A stretch of 64,000 nucleotides of DNA, from positions 62,001 through 126,000 of the forward strand of contig CAWIAG010000002.1 in the NCBI GenBank assembly GCA_963834015.1, in the 5' to 3' direction. Position 1 is the stretch's first letter. Each line of letters starts with the position of its first letter. The translations under genes were made by a program, and so were the position numbers. The notes under the pieces were generated by a model. The model had not been told where the DNA came from, did no database searches, and saw only the letters and a list, made by a program, of their open reading frames with translations. Positions 26,933 through 38,200 of this stretch are shown in pieces. Origin of the DNA: FEN-1297 sp963834015 (GTDB taxonomy: Bacteria > Bacteroidota > Ignavibacteria > Ignavibacteriales > Ignavibacteriaceae).

Positions 26933-27814
26933 ATGAATTATAAAGTTATTTGGCACTTTATTAAATATGTATTCAAGAAATTTTTCGAAGACAAATTTAC
27001 CAAATTAGGAACATCTCTTTCATTTTATACAATTGTTTGATTAGCTCTTTTACCAGGAATTTCAATTACGGTAGCGGGCACAATCTTTGGCCAAGCTGCA
27101 GCAAACGGTGAAATTATCGGACAAAAAAAGATTCGGCAGGATTGGAAGGAGCGAAATTAGTACAATCAGCAATTTTAAATGCTCAAGATAAAGAACACGG
27201 TTTAATCCCGTTCATCATTAGCCTTATTACATTAACAATCAGCTACACATTTGTCTTTATAGATCTACAGGAATCTTTAAATATGATCTGGAAATTAAAG
27301 CCAAAACCCGGTAGAATTTTTTTAAAGAATCGCTTTGAGATAGAGTCCAATCATTTACCGTAGTTATAGGCAGCGGATTTTTCTTTTAGTTTCATTATTA
27401 ATAAATGCCGTTATAACATTGATAAATAATTATATATGCAAGCAATTTTTTGCATTGCCAGTTTTGTACCTTCATTTTATGAATATATTTATTTCACTTT
27501 TAATAGTTTTCTTATTATTTCTTATGGTATTCAAAGTCTTACCTGATGTAAATATAGGGTGGCGGAATATCCGGATTGGAGCAGTATTTACTGCCGTATT
27601 ATTTGAATTAGGAAAATATTTAATAGGTATATACTTAGGCAGAAGTAGATTAAATTCTATTTAAAGCGCAGAAAGCTCCCTTGTAATTCTAATGCTTTGG
27701 GTTTATTATTCATCACAGATACTATTCCCCGGGGCTGAGATTATTCTTGTTTATGCTAATAAATATGGAAAATGAATTAAGCCTGCCGATAAATTTATGA
27801 AATTGCGCAATTAA
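26933..27814 (+). pseudogene. YihY/BrkB-family membrane protein, decayed
   Basis: Fragments in successive frames match the YihY/BrkB family in order: FKKFFEDKFTKLGTSLSFYT, LLPGISITVAGTIFGQAA, EHGLIPFIISLITLTISYTF, WRNIRIGAVFTAVLFELGK, YLIGIYLGRS, LVILMLWVYYSSQI and GAEIILVYANKYGK. At least four in-frame stops (TGA after FYTIV, others near 27361, 27661 and 27773) and several frame shifts separate them. The original would be about 290-300 residues with six membrane helices. The amount of damage excludes a simple sequencing error. Confidence 0.8.
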
Positions 27815-27867
27815 GGTAACTCCTGAAGAAATGAACATGGAAAAACATACCAATAATAATTAACATA

Positions 27868-27903
27868 AAAAAAGCCGTCACTTTTTTTTGTGACGGCTTT
27901 TTT
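27868..27903 (-). terminator. Terminator after the first T9SS paralog
   Basis: AAAAAAGCCGTCAC and GTGACGGCTTTTTT pair perfectly over 14 positions around a T-rich loop, with A and T runs on either side, so it works on both strands. A second, weaker hairpin (GACTCA/TGAGCC type) lies at 27916-27942, closer to the stop codon. Confidence 0.8.
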
Positions 27904-27954
27904 AATAAGTTTAACCTGGGACTCATCTTCAAGGTGAGCCTCATATAAAAGCTT

Positions 27955-30900
27955 CTATTTAAGAAGCATCATTTTCATAGTTTTAACATATTGACCGGCC
28001 TCAACACGGTAAATATAAATACCGCTAGCTACTGTATGGCCAGAATTATTATCACCGTTCCATTGAGCAGTATAATAACCAGGCTGGTGCTGACTGTTAA
28101 TTAAGGTTTTTACTTCCTGCCCAAGAATGTTATATATCTTAATTGTAACTAAAGATGACTTGGGTAAAGCATAATTTATAATTGTACTTGGATTGAAGGG
28201 ATTTGGATAATTTTGTGATACTGCAAATTCCTTCGGAATTAAACTCTTCTGGTTCGTTACAGCAGTAACAGATTTTACTGCGAACTGTCCGATTTCAGAA
28301 AATGCCGATGTTTGTCCCTTTGAATTAACCGAACGCACTCTCCAGTAATAAACTTTGTTAGCTGAAAGGCCGTTAACAATTTGAGCCGGTGATTTTATTC
28401 CGCTCACAACTGTTGAATCACTCATATCGGAATTATAGGAATATTGCAGTTGATATGTAAGAGTATCTGAAACCTTCGCCGGAATCACCCATGAAAAATC
28501 TGCAGAACCGGTTGTTAATCCAACCCCATTTTTCGGGCCGCCGACTAACGGAACAACTACACTTAAACTGGTTATAGGTTGAGCTATAAATGTAGCCACA
28601 GTTGAATATGCCGTTGGATCTGAACTGTTAGGACTAGAACCTACTTTCCAAAAATATGTACTGCCGGGAACCAGTCCGGTAACGTCAATAGATTGGCCAG
28701 GAGCCGGGATGTTGGCCACAAATGTATTAACAAGATCGCTCTCATCCATATCGGCTCTTGTACTGTAAACTAGCCTGTAATGATCTATTCCTAATGTAGA
28801 ACCATTAATGTACCAGGACAGAGTCACATCACTTGAGAAGATCGGTTCATCACCTATAGGATAAGAAGGGATAGGAATAGTTGATCCGGATACAGCAGTA
28901 ACCGTAAACTGGTCTATTGTCCAGTTTGAGTAAGCAGATCCGTTATAAGACGCAACTGCCCAATAATATGTTTGGCCGTAATTTAATGCCTGTCCTCCCG
29001 TAAGTGAATAAGAAAAAGTTGTAACAGGAATAAGTGAAGAAACTCCGCTTATACCGGGAGTTTGGGAAAGACTTTGCCATGCACCTGTTGGTCCTAAATT
29101 GGTAGTATTCCACGCAACAAAAAAACCGGTCAATCCGATTGTTGTTCCGTTAACAAACCAATCCAGTGTCGGTGTTGTAGTGAAAATAGTTGGATTACCA
29201 ATAGGGTATGAAAGAATTGGCAGCCCCCCGATAATTCCGCCGGCTATGATGAAAGAAGCGGGTGCAGTACTTTGATCCTGTGCAATATTTCCATTAGATG
29301 CTTTAACATACCAGGTATGTGATCCGGGAATTAATGTTGTTGAAGTTGTATAAGAAAATTGATCAGATACACTTCCATCAAGTACTCCGTCAATATAAAC
29401 TTCATATGTGATACTGCTGGTTGCTGATGTTAAATACCAAAAGAAAGATGGAGATTGTGTATATATCGTAACTCCACCGGTAGGATATGTAAGAATAGGT
29501 AATAATACAGTTCCCACCCCATTGGTTGTAAAACTTTGTATTGCGGATGTAATTGTAGTTACATCTCCAACTCCATGTGTTACTACTGCCCAGTAATAAG
29601 TTGTACCTGGCGCTAATGTTGGTGTAACAGTATATGAGAGGCCGGTTAATCCTATAGCTCCGGTTAATGCCACGGGAGAACTAAGATCGCTATGCGTTGA
29701 AATTATAACATCAAAAGTAATACCTGTTAAATCGCTGTAGTTTGTGTACCAGTAAAGCGTCGGTGCGTTTGTAAAAATAGTCGGCCCGGGTGCTGCACCT
29801 ACAGGCCATGATGGAATTGCCTGGGCTGCGGCTGTTCCGCCTGAAGTAGTGAACAACTGGCCGCCTGAACTTGAATACGAGATTACATCACTTCCTCTAA
29901 ATGTAATTACCCTCCACCAGTATTCGGTACCTGCTATTAACGTTTCCGTATTAATACTTTGATTGCTTGTTGCCGCCGTTGTTGTCGTATAAACTGCTGC
30001 CCAATCAGTAGCTTTAGGTGGACTATTCGGAGCAGCCAGACTGCTATTTTTTACATATTGTACTTCAAAAGTTAACGGCCCAATAGTTGAGCCAACCGAC
30101 CATGCAAACACAATGGGTGCATACGAATAAACTGTACTGCCGCTTACAGGAGCAGTAAGCACTGCAGCAGCAGAAACAGAACTTGTAAAAGTACTAGCTG
30201 CTGATGTAGCTACTACAGTCTGATTGGCTCTTATTTGCCATGAATACTGATGATTATTTACCAGTGATAATTCTGTTTCCAACAACTGGTGAGAATACAA
30301 TGGTGCGGCATTTATCGTGGTTAGACCTGTGATCGTTACTACCGGGCTGCCAGCCGTTATATCCTGAATAATTAAATCAAATGTCACACTTCCCGAACCA
30401 CTCCAATCCCAGCTGAATACCGGCTCTATGGATACACCTGTCAGAGTATTTGCCGGCGCTGTTAATACCGGGATTGTTGTTAAATTTATTGAATTTGAAT
30501 TTCCGCTTACACCGTTAACATCAACTGCCCGAACCTGGTAATAATATACCGTATTGGTGAACAGTCCCGTTACAGGCGATGATGTACCCGATACTGATAA
30601 GCTATTATATCCCGCTACAAAACTACCGAATGCCGGGTCAGTTGATACATCTAATTGATATGATGCCGCACCTGATACTGCATTCCAATTGGCCTGAAAA
30701 CTATTATATGTAATTAATGTTACTGCTGTTGCCGTGGGATTTGCTGGAACTGTTATAACGTTTATTACATTCGAGTTAGCTGGGTTGGTGCCCCCGCCAT
30801 TATATGCTCGCAAACGGTAATAATAATTAATACCGGATGATAATAATGTTACCGGATATGTAGTTACATTTAACACGTTCAAACTGTTATATCCCGCAAC

Positions 30901-31176
30901 AAAACTACCGAATGCAGGATCAGTTGAAACATCCAGCAGGTATCCTGTTGTTGAGCCATCAACATCTGCATTCCAGTTTGCCGTAAAGCCAGTTTGTGTT
31001 ACAGAAGTTGCTGCTGTTGCGACAGGAGGGCTTGATGGCTGTGCAAATATTGCGGAGGAAAATATTGTTAGAAATAATAGTAAAGTAAATTTGTTCTTCA
31101 TAAATACCTTATATAGATTTAATTTATTTGTTTTCAACTTATGCGGTAAGCTAAAATAGATCATATTTATTTTCAT
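27955..31176 (-). CDS. T9SS surface protein with Fn3-like repeats, paralog 1
   Basis: 1073 residues. Signal peptide MKNKFTLLLFLTIFSSAIFA begins at internal Met 26 (31101, with AAGG upstream). The ATG at 31176 also has GAGG, and the extra 25 residues are conserved in paralog 2, so both starts are possible. After two fibronectin-III-like domains (about 50-235) come repeated units of about 100 residues opening with a PxxSYPxGxxTxYTxxPxLxWY pattern. Residues about 985-1073 are the T9SS type A sorting domain (NYPNPFNPSTIINYALP ... KTMKMMLLK). It is a large adhesin-like cell-surface protein; no catalytic motif. First of five tandem paralogs. Confidence 0.8.
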   Translation of the reverse strand: MKINMIYFSLPHKLKTNKLNLYKVFMKNKFTLLLFLTIFSSAIFAQPSSPPVATAATSVTQTGFTANWNADVDGSTTGYLLDVSTDPAFGSFVAGYNSLNVLNVTTYPVTLLSSGINYYYRLRAYNGGGTNPANSNVINVITVPANPTATAVTLITYNSFQANWNAVSGAASYQLDVSTDPAFGSFVAGYNSLSVSGTSSPVTGLFTNTVYYYQVRAVDVNGVSGNSNSINLTTIPVLTAPANTLTGVSIEPVFSWDWSGSGSVTFDLIIQDITAGSPVVTITGLTTINAAPLYSHQLLETELSLVNNHQYSWQIRANQTVVATSAASTFTSSVSAAAVLTAPVSGSTVYSYAPIVFAWSVGSTIGPLTFEVQYVKNSSLAAPNSPPKATDWAAVYTTTTAATSNQSINTETLIAGTEYWWRVITFRGSDVISYSSSGGQLFTTSGGTAAAQAIPSWPVGAAPGPTIFTNAPTLYWYTNYSDLTGITFDVIISTHSDLSSPVALTGAIGLTGLSYTVTPTLAPGTTYYWAVVTHGVGDVTTITSAIQSFTTNGVGTVLLPILTYPTGGVTIYTQSPSFFWYLTSATSSITYEVYIDGVLDGSVSDQFSYTTSTTLIPGSHTWYVKASNGNIAQDQSTAPASFIIAGGIIGGLPILSYPIGNPTIFTTTPTLDWFVNGTTIGLTGFFVAWNTTNLGPTGAWQSLSQTPGISGVSSLIPVTTFSYSLTGGQALNYGQTYYWAVASYNGSAYSNWTIDQFTVTAVSGSTIPIPSYPIGDEPIFSSDVTLSWYINGSTLGIDHYRLVYSTRADMDESDLVNTFVANIPAPGQSIDVTGLVPGSTYFWKVGSSPNSSDPTAYSTVATFIAQPITSLSVVVPLVGGPKNGVGLTTGSADFSWVIPAKVSDTLTYQLQYSYNSDMSDSTVVSGIKSPAQIVNGLSANKVYYWRVRSVNSKGQTSAFSEIGQFAVKSVTAVTNQKSLIPKEFAVSQNYPNPFNPSTIINYALPKSSLVTIKIYNILGQEVKTLINSQHQPGYYTAQWNGDNNSGHTVASGIYIYRVEAGQYVKTMKMMLLK

Positions 31177-31261
31177 CGTATTTTCCTCTAGCTTAAGTTC
31201 ATAAAAATATCCATACTAATAATTGCCTTATCTACCTGCCAGGAAATTCAGATTTCTTAAG

Positions 31262-31292
31262 TGTGAGGCTCACCTGTAAGATGAGTCTCACA
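31262..31292 (-). terminator. Hairpin after T9SS paralog 2
   Basis: TGTGAGGCTCA pairs with TGAGTCTCACA (11 positions, one G-U). Located ten bases after the stop codon. A GAGGCTCA-type stem recurs after other genes of the array (35244-35270 and, weaker, 27916-27942). Confidence 0.6.
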
Positions 31293-31301
31293 TTAATTTC
31301 G

Positions 31302-34300
31302 TTATTTAAGCAGCATCATTTTCATTGTTTTCACGTACTCTCCCGCTACAACTCGATAAATATATACACCGCTAGATACTGTATGGCCGAAATTATTATC
31401 GCCGTTCCATTGTACCATATAATTGCCCGCCTGAAGCTGGCTATTCACCAGGGTCTTTACCTCCTGACCCAGAACGTTATATATCTTTATTGTAACTAAA
31501 GATGACTTAGGCAAAGCATAATTTATAACCGTACTCGGATTGAACGGGTTTGGGTAATTCTGTGATACAGCAAATGTTTTAGGTATGTTACCTCCATTTT
31601 TACTTACTGCTGTAACAGATTTTACAGAAAATTGACCAATGGAAGAATATGCCGATGTTTGTCCCTTTACATTTACCGAGCGAACTCTCCAGTAATATAC
31701 TTTGTTTGATACAAGGCTGTTAACAATTTGAGAAGGTGATTTAATACCGCTTATTACAGTTGAATCACTCATATCCGAATTATTGGAAAATTGCAATTGA
31801 TAAGTAAGAGTATCTGAAACCTTCGCCGGAATTACCCATGAAAAATCGGCAGAACCGGTTGTTAATCCAACCCCATTTTTCGGTCCGCCGACTAATGGAA
31901 CAACAACACTCTGATCTGTTGTAGGAACCACTACAAATGATTCCTGGGTCGAATATGCAGTGGGTTCGGAACTATTAGAACTGGAACCTACTTCCCAATA
32001 ATAGGTACTCCCAGAAACTAAATTTGTAAGATTAAGGGATTGGGCAGGAGCCGGGACATCAACCTCGAATGTATTAACAACATCGCTCTGATCCATATCC
32101 GCTCTTGTACTATAGATTACCCTGTAATGATCAATGACTGTTGTTGGACCAAGAACGTACCAAAGCAATGTTAATGATGTGGAATATACAGGCTCATCAT
32201 TAATAGGATATGAAGCTATAGGAACAGGTGATCCGCCGACACCGGTAACTGTGAATTGATCTATTGACCAGGTTGAATAATTATTTCCGTCAAAAGATGC
32301 TACCGCCCAAAAATAAGTTTGACCATAATTCAGTGCCTGAGGATTAGTCAGCGTATAAGAATAAGTGGAAGTTGAAACACTTGCCGTACCGCTTGTACCG
32401 GGCGTTTGGGGAAGACTTTGCCATGCACCTGCCGGGCCCAAGTTTGAGGTACTCCAAGCAGTTACATAACTCGTCAATCCGAGTGTCGATCCGTTAACAT
32501 ACCATGAAAGAGTAGGTGTTTGAGTGTATACAATTGCATTACCAACAGGCCACGATACAACCGGCAGACCTTGAGTAATCCCACCGGCTATATTGAAAGT
32601 TGCAGTTGCTGTAGTTTGATCCTGCGCCGAATTTCCGTTAGTTGCGTTAATGTACCAGGTATGCGAACCGGTAGCTAAAGTTGACGGAGTTGTATAAGAA
32701 TATAAATCGGTAACACTGCCGTTTAGTACACCATCAATATAAACCTGATATGTTATTCCGCTTGTTGCAGCATTTAAAAACCAAAAAAATGTCGGAGATT
32801 GCGTATACAAAATTACTCCGCCAGTTGGATATGAAAGTACCGGTAATAATACTGTTCCGATTCCATTTGTTGTAAAACTTTCAGTAGCCGAAGTTACGGT
32901 AGTTACAGTGCCGGTTCCATGAGTTATTATTTCCCACAAATAAGTTGTAGCCGGCGCTAATGTATTTGGTAAAACATTATAATAAAGCGTGCTGACAGTA
33001 GCGTCAACTAACGGGCTTAAAAAATTGGGATCGGATGTGGTTGTTACTTTTACCTCAAAAGTAATACCTGTCAAATCACCGGAGTTAATATACCAACTCA
33101 ACGTGGGTGCATTAGTATATAAAGTCGGTCCCGGTACGGTACCAACAGGCCAGGATGGAATTGCCTGGGAAGCTAAAGTTCCGCCTGAAGTAGTAAATGA
33201 CTGACCGTTTGCACTTGAGTATGAAATTATATCGCTTCCCCTGAGCGAAATTACTCTCCACCAGTATTCTGTGCCTGCTATCAAGGTCTCCGTATTAATA
33301 CTTTGACTGCTTGTTGGAGTTGTAGTTACCCTAGTTCCTGCAGCCCAATCTGCTGCCTGTGGTGATGAATGTCCGGCAATTAAATTACTGTTTTGTAAAT
33401 ACTGTACTTCAAAAGTTATCGGCCCAACAGTTGAGCCAACCGACCATGCATACACAACAGGTGCGTATGAATAAACTGTACTGCCGTTTACCGGCGCACT
33501 GGGAACAGCAGCCGCGGAAAGAGAAGTCATAAAAGTACTTGCGGTTGAAGTAGCTACAACAGTCTGATTGGCTCTAATTTGCCATGAGTACTCATGATTA
33601 TTGACCAATGATAATTCTGTTTCCAACAACTGGTGAGAATACAATGGTGCGGCATTTATCGTGGTTAAACCTGTGATCGTTACTGCCGGGCTGCCCGCCG
33701 TTATATCCTGAATAATTAAATCAAATGTTACACTTCCCGAGCCATTCCAATCCCAGCTGAATACCGGTTCGATTGATACACCGGATAGAGTATTTGCCGG
33801 CGCTGTTAATACCGGGATTGTTGTTAAATTTATTGAATTTGAATTCCCGCTTACACCGCTAACATCAACTGCCCGAACCTGGTAATAATATACCGTATTG
33901 GTGAGTAGTCCCATTACAGGTGATGATGTACCCGATACTGATAAACTATTATATCCCGCTACAAAACTACCGAATGCCGGGTCAGTTGATACATCTAATT
34001 GATATGATGCTGCACCTGTTACTGCATTCCAATTGGCCTGAAAACTATTATAGCTAATTAATGTTGCTGCTGTTGCCGTCGGATTTGCAGGGATTGTTAT
34101 AATGGATATTTGATTCGAGTTCGTAAAATTGATACCATTAATATTATATGCACGTACCTGATAATAATATGTAATGCCGGATGATAAACCTGATACCGGA
34201 AATGTAAGAACATTTCCAACATCGGAATTATTGATTATATTCGTGCCGCCCGGGGTAGTTCCTACATCCAAACGATACCCCGTAGTTGAGACATCAATAT

Positions 34301-34517
34301 CTGTATTCCAGTTTGCTGAAAAACTTGTCTGAGTAATTGCTGATGCTGAAGTTGCAACCGGAGGGCTTGTCGGTACTTGTGCAAACATCGTTGCTGAAAA
34401 TATTGCTAAAAACAATAATAATATTAATTTGTTTTTCATAAACACCTTAATTAAAGATAAATCATTTATTCTTATATTATGCGGCAAGTTAAAATATTTT
34501 GTATTATGTTTTCTCAT
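31302..34517 (-). CDS. T9SS surface protein with Fn3-like repeats, paralog 2
   Basis: 1071 residues, collinear with paralog 1 through its whole length: the same 25-residue extension, signal peptide MKNKLILLLFLAIFSATMFA, Fn3-like domains, PVxSWPVGNxxVYT repeats and a C-terminal sorting domain (NYPNPFNPSTVINYALP ... KTMKMMLLK). DNA identity is uneven: a tract of about 420 bases (33628-34045) is nearly identical to 30284-30700 while neighbouring parts differ clearly, which suggests gene conversion. GAGGGA precedes ATG 34517. Exported and attached to the outer surface by T9SS; ligand unknown. Confidence 0.8.
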   Translation of the reverse strand: MRKHNTKYFNLPHNIRINDLSLIKVFMKNKLILLLFLAIFSATMFAQVPTSPPVATSASAITQTSFSANWNTDIDVSTTGYRLDVGTTPGGTNIINNSDVGNVLTFPVSGLSSGITYYYQVRAYNINGINFTNSNQISIITIPANPTATAATLISYNSFQANWNAVTGAASYQLDVSTDPAFGSFVAGYNSLSVSGTSSPVMGLLTNTVYYYQVRAVDVSGVSGNSNSINLTTIPVLTAPANTLSGVSIEPVFSWDWNGSGSVTFDLIIQDITAGSPAVTITGLTTINAAPLYSHQLLETELSLVNNHEYSWQIRANQTVVATSTASTFMTSLSAAAVPSAPVNGSTVYSYAPVVYAWSVGSTVGPITFEVQYLQNSNLIAGHSSPQAADWAAGTRVTTTPTSSQSINTETLIAGTEYWWRVISLRGSDIISYSSANGQSFTTSGGTLASQAIPSWPVGTVPGPTLYTNAPTLSWYINSGDLTGITFEVKVTTTSDPNFLSPLVDATVSTLYYNVLPNTLAPATTYLWEIITHGTGTVTTVTSATESFTTNGIGTVLLPVLSYPTGGVILYTQSPTFFWFLNAATSGITYQVYIDGVLNGSVTDLYSYTTPSTLATGSHTWYINATNGNSAQDQTTATATFNIAGGITQGLPVVSWPVGNAIVYTQTPTLSWYVNGSTLGLTSYVTAWSTSNLGPAGAWQSLPQTPGTSGTASVSTSTYSYTLTNPQALNYGQTYFWAVASFDGNNYSTWSIDQFTVTGVGGSPVPIASYPINDEPVYSTSLTLLWYVLGPTTVIDHYRVIYSTRADMDQSDVVNTFEVDVPAPAQSLNLTNLVSGSTYYWEVGSSSNSSEPTAYSTQESFVVVPTTDQSVVVPLVGGPKNGVGLTTGSADFSWVIPAKVSDTLTYQLQFSNNSDMSDSTVISGIKSPSQIVNSLVSNKVYYWRVRSVNVKGQTSAYSSIGQFSVKSVTAVSKNGGNIPKTFAVSQNYPNPFNPSTVINYALPKSSLVTIKIYNVLGQEVKTLVNSQLQAGNYMVQWNGDNNFGHTVSSGVYIYRVVAGEYVKTMKMMLLK

Positions 34518-35243
34518 ATTTCCCTCTCGCTTAATTTCTTAAAAATCACCTCAGTAATAAATAACGTTAGGATTAATTTTAATCCTCTTGAAAATCTTCG
34601 CATCGACAACACCCAAGGCTTATCAATTGCTTTCAAATGATTAATGCCGGGAAAAGAGATCCTTAGTAAACGGCCAATTCCTGTATTCATATATATTCTG
34701 CTGATCTGATTAGATTTTAATATATAGGGCTATTTCATTTGCATATTTTGCATTCTAAAAATTAAGGAAAGGAAATTATTTTCACAGAAGAATGAAAATA
34801 AAAAATTTAATGCAGTAAATAGCTAAACTATTTAACCGCATTAATTATTAAGCAAATATATTTTGGAACTAAAAAATAATTTTATTCGTGAGTCGATTAT
34901 AAATAATACCTTAAGAGGCAATTAAAATTGCAAATTTTTATCATTTATCAACAATTTGCAAAAAATGCTTATAAGAGGTATTTATAATCGATAAATGGCG
35001 AGATAGTTAATCCGCATGAGTAAAAAGAAATCACACTCCAATTCATTATGAAGCTAAAAATATAATTAGTAAAATGCAACTATTTTAGATACAAGAAACC
35101 TTTAACTGATACCGATATCACATTTTCTCTTATTTTGAAGCTTGAATCACTCAATAAAGGACATCAAATTTAATAACTTATATTTTACTTGAAAGAAGCC
35201 GTCACAATTTATTTGTTACAACATCTTAGATAATTATATAATA
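34518..35243. other. Long intergenic region in the T9SS array
   Basis: About 725 bases without a gene. Around 34905-35005 a stretch with AATTGCAAATTTTTATC, ATAAGAGGTAT and AATCGATAAA resembles, in diverged form, the upstream module found at 39547, 42885 and 45590. The rest is plain AT-rich DNA. Confidence 0.35.
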
Positions 35244-35270
35244 TGAGGCTCAACTTTAATTTGAGCCTCA
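35244..35270 (-). terminator. Terminator after T9SS paralog 3
   Basis: TGAGGCTCAA pairs perfectly with TTGAGCCTCA (10 bp) around a seven-base loop, 12 bases after the stop codon on the minus strand. Confidence 0.7.
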
Positions 35271-35281
35271 GTTAAACAGTT

Positions 35282-38200
35282 TTATTTAAGAAGCATCATC
35301 TTCATTGTTTTAACATACTGGCCCGCTTCAACCCTGTATATATACATTCCGCTTGCCACTGTGCGGCCGGAATTATTATCACCATTCCATTGAACAGTAT
35401 AATATCCTGGCTGGCGCTGACCGTTAATTAAGGTTTTTACTTCCTGCCCAAGAATGTTATATATCTTAATTGTAACTAATGATGATTTTGGCAACGCATA
35501 ATTTATAACCGTACTTGGATTGAAGGGATTTGGATAATTTTGTGATACAGCAAATTCCTTCGGCACTGAATTGTTTTTATTTGTTACAGCAGTTATACTT
35601 TTAATTGTAAATGTAGCAATCTTTGAATAATTAGAATACTTACCGTTAGCGTTGGAAGCTCTTACACACCAATAATAAGTACCTGCTGTAAGTCCGCTGA
35701 CTGCTTTAGTGTAAGAACTAAGATTTGTATATACCGTAGGATTTAACATATTCTTATTCGTCGATAATTCAATACTATAGCTCTGATCAGATGCGGGTTT
35801 AGTTGGAACATACCAGGATAATGACGGAGATGCAGAAGACAGTATTGCATGATCCGGAGCACCAATAACAGGCATAGTAATAGATTCAGAAACTGAGTTT
35901 GTAGTAAATAAAGCACCTCCGTTTACATTTGCATCCGACCAAGCAGATGAAGAAACCCCGCTAATTAGTTGAACTCTCCAATGATAAGCTGTTCCTGAAG
36001 TTAATAATGGGGAATTAAGAATGTAGTTGAAACTGCTAATCCCGCTGATAACAATATTATCCGAAGTATTACTTGCGGGAGCAATTCCGTCAAAAGGAAG
36101 AGCCTGATTCTTAATTTCAATAGTAAAACTATATGTTCCGGATGGCGGTGCGGCATTTAAATACCAGTTGAATTGTACGGTATCATTATAAACTGTGATT
36201 CCTCCGGCCGGAGAGGATGCAGAAGGAATTGGAAGACCTGCAGCATTGCCGTTGAATACAGTAAATGATCCTGCTCCTGAATACCCAGAAGCCTCGCTGC
36301 CATTAATTACATTCACAGTCCATGTATAAGTATGCCCGGGTGTTAACGCATTTACGCTGTCTAAAGTAAAACTGGTTGTTGCTGAAGTTTTAGGAGAACC
36401 TGCAACAGGCGAATGAGTTGATGAATCGGTTATAATAATATTATAATTTAACGAGCCTATTGTTCCATAACTAAGATACCATGAAAATGAAGGAACTGTA
36501 GTATAAATAGTTGCATTGCCTACAGGCCAGCTTAAAATTGGCTGCGGAGCACCACCCTGACTGCTGTCTACGGTAAAAGTTGCCGGATTAGAATAACCGG
36601 ATAATGCTGATCCATTAACTGTTTCAACACACCAATTATATGTATGGCCGGGCAATAAAGTTGTTGCTAAATCCAAGTAAGAATTTGTTGAACTAATTGG
36701 CCCACCGCTAACAAAAGAGTGATCTATTGTATCCGATATTAAAACATTATATGAAATAGCACCGGAGGCATAACTGCTTAAATACCACGTTAATGCCGGT
36801 GTGGCTGAATAGATGGTTGGGTTACCAATCGGCCAGCTAAGTATTGGTACCGGAGCGCCGCCCTGGCTGCCATCAACGGTAAAGGTTGCTGCATTTGAAT
36901 AACCGGATGAAAGTGCACCATTGATTGTTTCTACGCGCCAGTTGTAAGTATGCCCACCTTGAAGAGCTGTACCCGGAACTAAACTTGTTGTTGCTGAGGT
37001 TATAGGAGCGCCGGTAACAACTGAATGATCTGCCGTATCTGTAATAATTACATTATATGAAAGATTACCCGCAGCCCAGCTGCTAAGATACCAATTTAAA
37101 GTGGGTGTAAGTGAATATACTGTTCCGTTTCCAATTGGCCAGCTAGGTACAGCTAAAGGCGCCCCGCCCTGGCTTTTATCAACAGTAAATGTTGAGAAAG
37201 CAGAATAAGAGGAATATACACCTGTTGTAATATTATGGCTTCGAACCTGCCATGCATATGTATTACCAGAAGATAAAGGTGTGCCAATCAGTGAAACATT
37301 AAATGAGTCAGAAGGTACGCTTAGTGCATTATAGATTAAAGTCCCCGTTGTTGAATCTCTTAATATTATATCATACACAATAGTTCCGCTGGCAACACTA
37401 TTTAAATACCAGCTTAGAGTAGGAGCAGTTGTATAAATAGTTGCATTTCCCACAGGCCAGCTTAGTTCAGGAAGAGGAGCGCTTCCAACATAATCATTAT
37501 TCCACCACGGTGAAAAGTTTACATTGTTCGATACTTTATTACCGATTCCAGAAGGATTTGTCGCCGCATTATATGGTCCGCTTACTGAACCCCACCAGTT
37601 GTTAATAGCATCCACAATTGGGGCAGTGGTTGTAATCCCGGAACTACTATTAGTCATTATAGCATTATAATGTGCAACTACAGTACTGACATCGGTATTA
37701 TCATATCCAACAACAATACCGTCGGTATTATTAGTAATCGTATTATTTGTAATTGTTGCTTGTGTACCGGCCGCAAAGTATGTAGTAGCCAATATTCCTG
37801 AAGAGGTGCTTCCATCTACCGACGCTACTCCTGTGCAATTTGTAATCGTATTGTTAGTTATTATGGCATTGGCCCCGCCTTCCACTTCAACTCCATAATC
37901 AAGCCAGTTTCCATTTCCTTTACCAGTAAAATTATTATTATTTACCACACCCGCAGTAACTCCTGTTCCATAAAAATAAATACCAATACGTCCGATGTTT
38001 GATAAAGTGTTATTACTTATAGTCATGTTCTCGCCGTAGACAGCTATGCCTCTTCCCTGGTAGTCCGGACCACTTGGATTATAACCAATATTTTTCACTA
38101 TGTTATTATTGATAATGCCTGTCCCATGAGATAAAATTCCGATGTAAATACTTTTTCCGCTGCCATCCAGTGTAATATTACTCAAATTAAAAGAAACCCC

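Noticed and set aside
26933..27814. Intact small genes within the YihY region
   Set aside because: The short frames at 27142-27363 and 27419-27664 are collinear fragments of one YihY/BrkB protein, without start signals of their own.
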